This document shows, piece after piece, positions 60,176-64,000 of a stretch of 64,000 nucleotides of DNA. The DNA lies in the NCBI GenBank assembly GCA_900708905.1, contig CAADRB010000017.1, positions 2,484,947 through 2,548,946 on the forward strand, written 5' to 3'. The stretch is from Hymenolepis diminuta. Its lineage: Eukaryota > Platyhelminthes > Cestoda > Cyclophyllidea > Hymenolepididae. The notes under the pieces were generated by a model. It made no database searches, was not told the DNA's origin, and saw only the letters and a list, made by a program, of their open reading frames with translations. Position 1 is the first letter of the stretch; each line of letters begins with the position of its first letter. The translations under genes and the position numbers were made by a program.

Positions 60176-60248
60176 TAAGCAAGGCGTAGCCCATACGAAT
60201 AAGTCTTCATTCACATTACTCAGTCGCAGACGACCTTGAATTAGTAAG

Positions 60249-60505
60249 ACGAGTCGAGTCGATGTGAGAGCCTAGACGGGGCTATACAATGACATGAGGA
60301 GTAGTAGTCCTAGGCTTATATCATGCATTTTATCTCAAAGGTTAGACTAGAGAACAGAACTGATGAGGGTAGGGTGTGTCTGATTGGCAGAAGGCAGAGT
60401 GTTTAGCACAGACAGACAGTCTGGTCCTGCATAATAGTACAAACCTTACTACCACTAGCACCTCTGTTAGTTGTGGTTATTCGTTAGCATTCTGAGTTCA
60501 TTAGA
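60249..60505 (+). repeat. Tandem duplication, unit 2
   Basis: Contains 'gagtcgagtcgatgtgag', 'ctgatgagggtagggtgtgt', 'gacagtctggtcctgcataa' and 'agcattctgagttcatta', corresponding in order to unit 1. The units have diverged by substitutions and small indels, so the duplication is not recent. Confidence 0.7.
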
Positions 60506-63199
60506 CATGATTTAGTCGATAGGTATGATAACTAATTCATTATACGAAAAATGTTCATACAATATTCATGATTGTACCTTACTAATCAGACTAAGGTATA
60601 TGCATTTGGAGTTAATTAAATTCAAAGCTTATTTGTATATAATGACTAGAGAGGAAAATGTCGTTGTCGTCTTTGACAGTTGGCATTGGCAACAATTGAT
60701 ATTTTACCGTCGTTGTCGTCGCACTAATACAATGATTCACACGGTAAATATAACTCTTGTGAGAGCACATTTTTTCCGAGTTTCTCCTTGCAACCAGGTT
60801 GAGCTGAATGAGAAATGACTTATTTTAAAGAACAAAAAATACTTCCTGATTTATCCCATTTTAGCGAATATTTCATGCTTGGAGAATGTACATCTGGGAA
60901 ATAGGTCCGCAGGACTCGATTTAGTATCAAAGTATTGAATAGATAACTGATGAAATGTGATTAACTTTTCCCCTTATTCTAGTCATGTGGATAATAATAC
61001 ATATATATCCGTTCAATGATAAGGATGGTAATATATGGTATATATTGTAAAATACCTATATCAGTAGCTGAGAGCAAAAATATTTTGGAAAAAAGATTCA
61101 GTTCATGGAATTGGGAAAGTTTACATATTTTCGTCTTATCTCAGAAGAATATACACTGCAGCTTTTTCAAAAGTCTCCTTGGAAGACACCCCCATTGAAC
61201 CCGATGTCAGTGTTGTGGATGGCATTCTGATATGTGACGTTTCAACTACCTTTGCCTTTTGTAAGAGTTAAAGCAACCAGAGATTGGACATTTTGATCGT
61301 TGCACCTAAAGAACAGTGATTCTGTCGATAGGCAAGAGCATTGCTTTCTTTTCCGTGAACATTTGCATTCACTTGACAGCTTCCTGTTTTATCATATTCG
61401 TTCGAATTCCCTAGAGGTACGGATTTGCGCTTTTAGAGACAGAAATCGATGACCTTGACTGTTTTAGCCGATGACAAGCCGATAGGTCTGTAAGATTTCG
61501 TAATCCTTTTCTTTTCTATTATGATCTGTCTCGGCATATATCTGGGATATAAGACAGATAATGTTTAGAAGATATATTTAACAAAATTATCAGTTTACTC
61601 TGTATTGATGATTGCTATACGTGTCGGGATGTAAAGAGCATTAGCGTGCGTTTCTGATTGTGATCGACTATTAATTTCATGATTATCTGAAGGCAAAAAT
61701 GATTATTTATGCCATGCATGTACTTTCAAGTAGCCAATAAATAAACAAGTGCCCATTTTAGAATGAACCGAAAAAATTAACTTTCAACAAATGTTCGAGC
61801 TGTCTGTGATCTTCCAGCAGAAACTGTTACATTTTTAATTTACGGGTGGTTTATTTTAGAAAATAAAAACATCGTTTATGCCATTTTGCTCTAAAATGGA
61901 AAGTGGAAGTCGAGTTCTCAAAAGGTTGAGCTGACTAGACGCATTTAAATGGCAAACAAATGATCAAAGTGAACGCTAAATGATTTCTTTTCTATCAGAG
62001 GGTAGTATTACTAAATTGAGTTGATATTAATAATAGAATAAGGGGTGATAATAAAATGATCATTGAATTTCGAAGGTTTTATTTCTTTTCGAACCATCAC
62101 ATTTTGACATTCATTCCGACGGGATTCCAACAAAACAAAGACCATAGCTGCAGTGTTTATCTTGTCGGGGGATAATCAATGCTCACAGATTGTTTCAAAG
62201 TTGCCCATCATCCTTTTTAAGACGCGGGTGCTCGTGACAGCTAGACAGTTATGTAGGACAAAAACTGTTTTGAGGGCTCAACATTAACCGCACAAAGACC
62301 ACTTGTATTTCCATATAATGCCCTGGTTTGATTAATAAAACGTCTTGAATTAACTGCATTTTGTCTTAACTCACTCTTTCTCTAGTCTGGGATAACTGTA
62401 AGCTAGCTATATCCAGTAAGCAGATATGTCACATCAGTAGAACTAGATCTCTTAGCAGAACTGCGGCATAAAAGGGTCCATACTTTACGAAAGTGGGCAA
62501 CTGAATAATTACAAAACATGCGTCACTATTTCTTACTTATGTCTTTGAGGTGATCGTTGAATGAATGGATTTTTAATAGTGATCTTTCAATTCTTGAAAG
62601 AATGATAAGAGTACTTTAAAGAATATATTTACTAACTTTCAACTTAAAGGCAAACTAAGGGAATAAGAAGTACATTAAATGCCATGACTTAAGTTGGAAC
62701 ACTTTTAATGATTCTACTCCATTCCGTTTATAGACTGTAATTGATTGTAAATAGTAAACATATGAGAATTTTGTCAAGAGAACATAAAATTGTTCGCTTC
62801 CTCACGTTCTCTCAAAGTTCGTTCAACAAACTCTCTTAACTGAACAGCTAACTATAGTAAATTTACCTGTTTAACTTGTTTGAATGAGTCAAGATATTAA
62901 TAAAAAACAAATTTTCTAATACCGCCCTTAATCCGAAGAATTTAATTAATCAATCCATCTTCTCTCCGCTTAATATCCAAATGATAAACATGATCCTTTC
63001 ACAATCTCAGATTGTAGCAAAGCAATGTTAACGAGGTAAAACATCGATTACGAATTTTCGGGATAGTAGGGAAAAAGTGGTTGTGTGTTTCCTGTTTCTA
63101 GATTAAATCAAATCAAATTTTTGGAGGTGAAATCTTGGAATTTTAAAGATCTTCCCCTTGGATTCTTCCTGATTAGGACCTCCAATTCCGTTATTCTCT
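60506..63199. other. No gene seen
   Basis: A 97-codon plus-strand frame at 60525-60818 starts at ATG but has no motif and lies within chance length. A 60-codon frame at 61016-61198 is likewise unsupported. Confidence 0.4.
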
Positions 63200-63285
63200 T
63201 TATTAGTCTGACTTAATGATTGCGGGCACTGAGTTCCCAACGTCTGACTCAGCAGACTTGCAGGTTGGCCACTGCGCAATCTTAC
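63200..63285 (-). repeat. tRNA-derived SINE copy (short form)
   Basis: The plus strand shows 'ttagtctgacttaatgattg', then 'gcactgagttcccaacgtct' and a head 'aggttggccactgcgcaatc' matching the head of the 43.0 kb copy ('ggccgctgtgcgcaat'). The central part is deleted. Confidence 0.45.
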
Positions 63286-64000
63286 CTATGCTTAAATATC
63301 ATCTTGATTCCTTTATCGCTCTTCTCCAGCCTACTACCTATATGATACTGCCTATATATCATACTACTTAGTATTACTTTTGACTCGGTCCTTATCTGTC
63401 AAGTTGCCTATTGGCTTTCTTTTGCTTTATCACGCCACACATTGCTTTGTTCTGTTATATTTAAACCTGTTGATGTTCTGTTTTCCAGCGATGAGGTGGA
63501 CACTTACCCGTTTTTTCTTCCCCAAAATGAGTTTTCTGTCGCGATCTGTGTCTGTTTCCTGTCTAATCATAGAGGCTTGGAAAGACGATAGGTTAATCGT
63601 AGTCTCTTGCACCAAATCATTGAGATAGATGATTTGGCGGCCTTTGATATCAATGGCACAATCGATACGTAAGAGGTTAAGAGTTACACGTTAATTTCCC
63701 CTTGACTTAATGCCTTGAGTAGCTAACAGGGTAAACGTAACAAGAACAAGAACTGTGAAACTGGTTCAAGGTCGTGCGGACGTTTAGTTGATGAAGAGTG
63801 CATGAAGATAAAGGAGGGGACTGTGGTCTGATGATGACCGCTAAGGTTATAACTCTGTGTGCTGTGCGATATGTGATGTGCATTAACATGTTTATATGCT
63901 AACCTGCACTTCCTATTTTAATAAATGACAGTCCATATATAATGCAAGGCAGGAATGTCTTTGATGGAGCATTTCAGACCGACCTGCCTAATTGGAGGAA
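63286..64000. other. No gene seen
   Basis: Overlapping opposite-strand frames of 60-82 codons (63380-63889) with pyrimidine-rich composition; none has a motif. Confidence 0.4.

Noticed and set aside
60525..60818. 97-residue ATG frame
   Set aside because: No motif, no composition change against the flanks, and chance length.
1..64000. CRISPR array, prophage, operon or bacterial gene cluster
   Set aside because: There are no regularly spaced repeats, no ribosome-binding-site and long-frame pairs, and no gene packing anywhere.

Overview
This window looks like AT-rich, gene-poor nuclear DNA of a eukaryote, probably an animal. It contains no long open frame: the longest stop-to-stop run I traced is about 111 codons. 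There is no operon-like packing, no rRNA, no CRISPR array, and no recognisable transposase or reverse transcriptase. It does contain many decayed tRNA-derived short interspersed elements (SINEs) and several splice-site-like signals. The stop density expected at roughly one third G+C gives chance open frames of 60 to 110 codons across 64 kb and six frames, so I treat most of the short frames as noise. I cannot name the species. One 20-base run of N (34748-34767), directly after a C run, is an assembly gap.

Layout. Most of the window is non-coding sequence interrupted by dispersed repeats. The best-supported family is a tRNA-related SINE, with about 14 diverged copies at 85-245, 936-1025, 14070-14190, 19755-19925, 26558-26625, 28495-28642, 29545-29670, 33850-33930, 35187-35335, 39685-39830, 43022-43175, 46858-47016, 56766-56915 and 63200-63285. 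A second family, called C here, has about nine copies. Smaller families, called A, E, F, G and H here, have two or three copies each. Near 59.9-60.5 kb lies a diverged tandem duplication with a period of about 310 bases. These families were found by reading the sequence by eye, and none has been matched to a database.

Genes. No gene is certain. Five places are listed as weak candidate coding segments. (1) A terminal-exon-like segment at 25278-25470 follows a polypyrimidine tract and an AG acceptor. (2) A possible first exon at 41588-41647 has a TATA-like box about 65 bases upstream and a good splice donor directly after it. (3) A six-cysteine open frame at 58078-58262 lies in a G+C-rich patch. 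(4) A 79-codon ATG frame at 7545-7784 matches the limits of a CpG-rich patch. (5) A 34-residue Arg-rich small frame lies at 35648-35752. None resembles a family I can name. They are scattered and cannot be joined into one gene model from the sequence alone.

The window therefore fits a large intergenic or intronic region shaped by old SINE and repeat insertion. A few CpG-rich patches (about 6.1-6.4, 7.5-7.8, 27.8-28.2, 35.6-36.0 and 59.7-60.4 kb) are the most likely functional spots. I found no evidence of a self-contained novel system. The most novel content is the undescribed-looking repeat families and the spliced-exon candidates.
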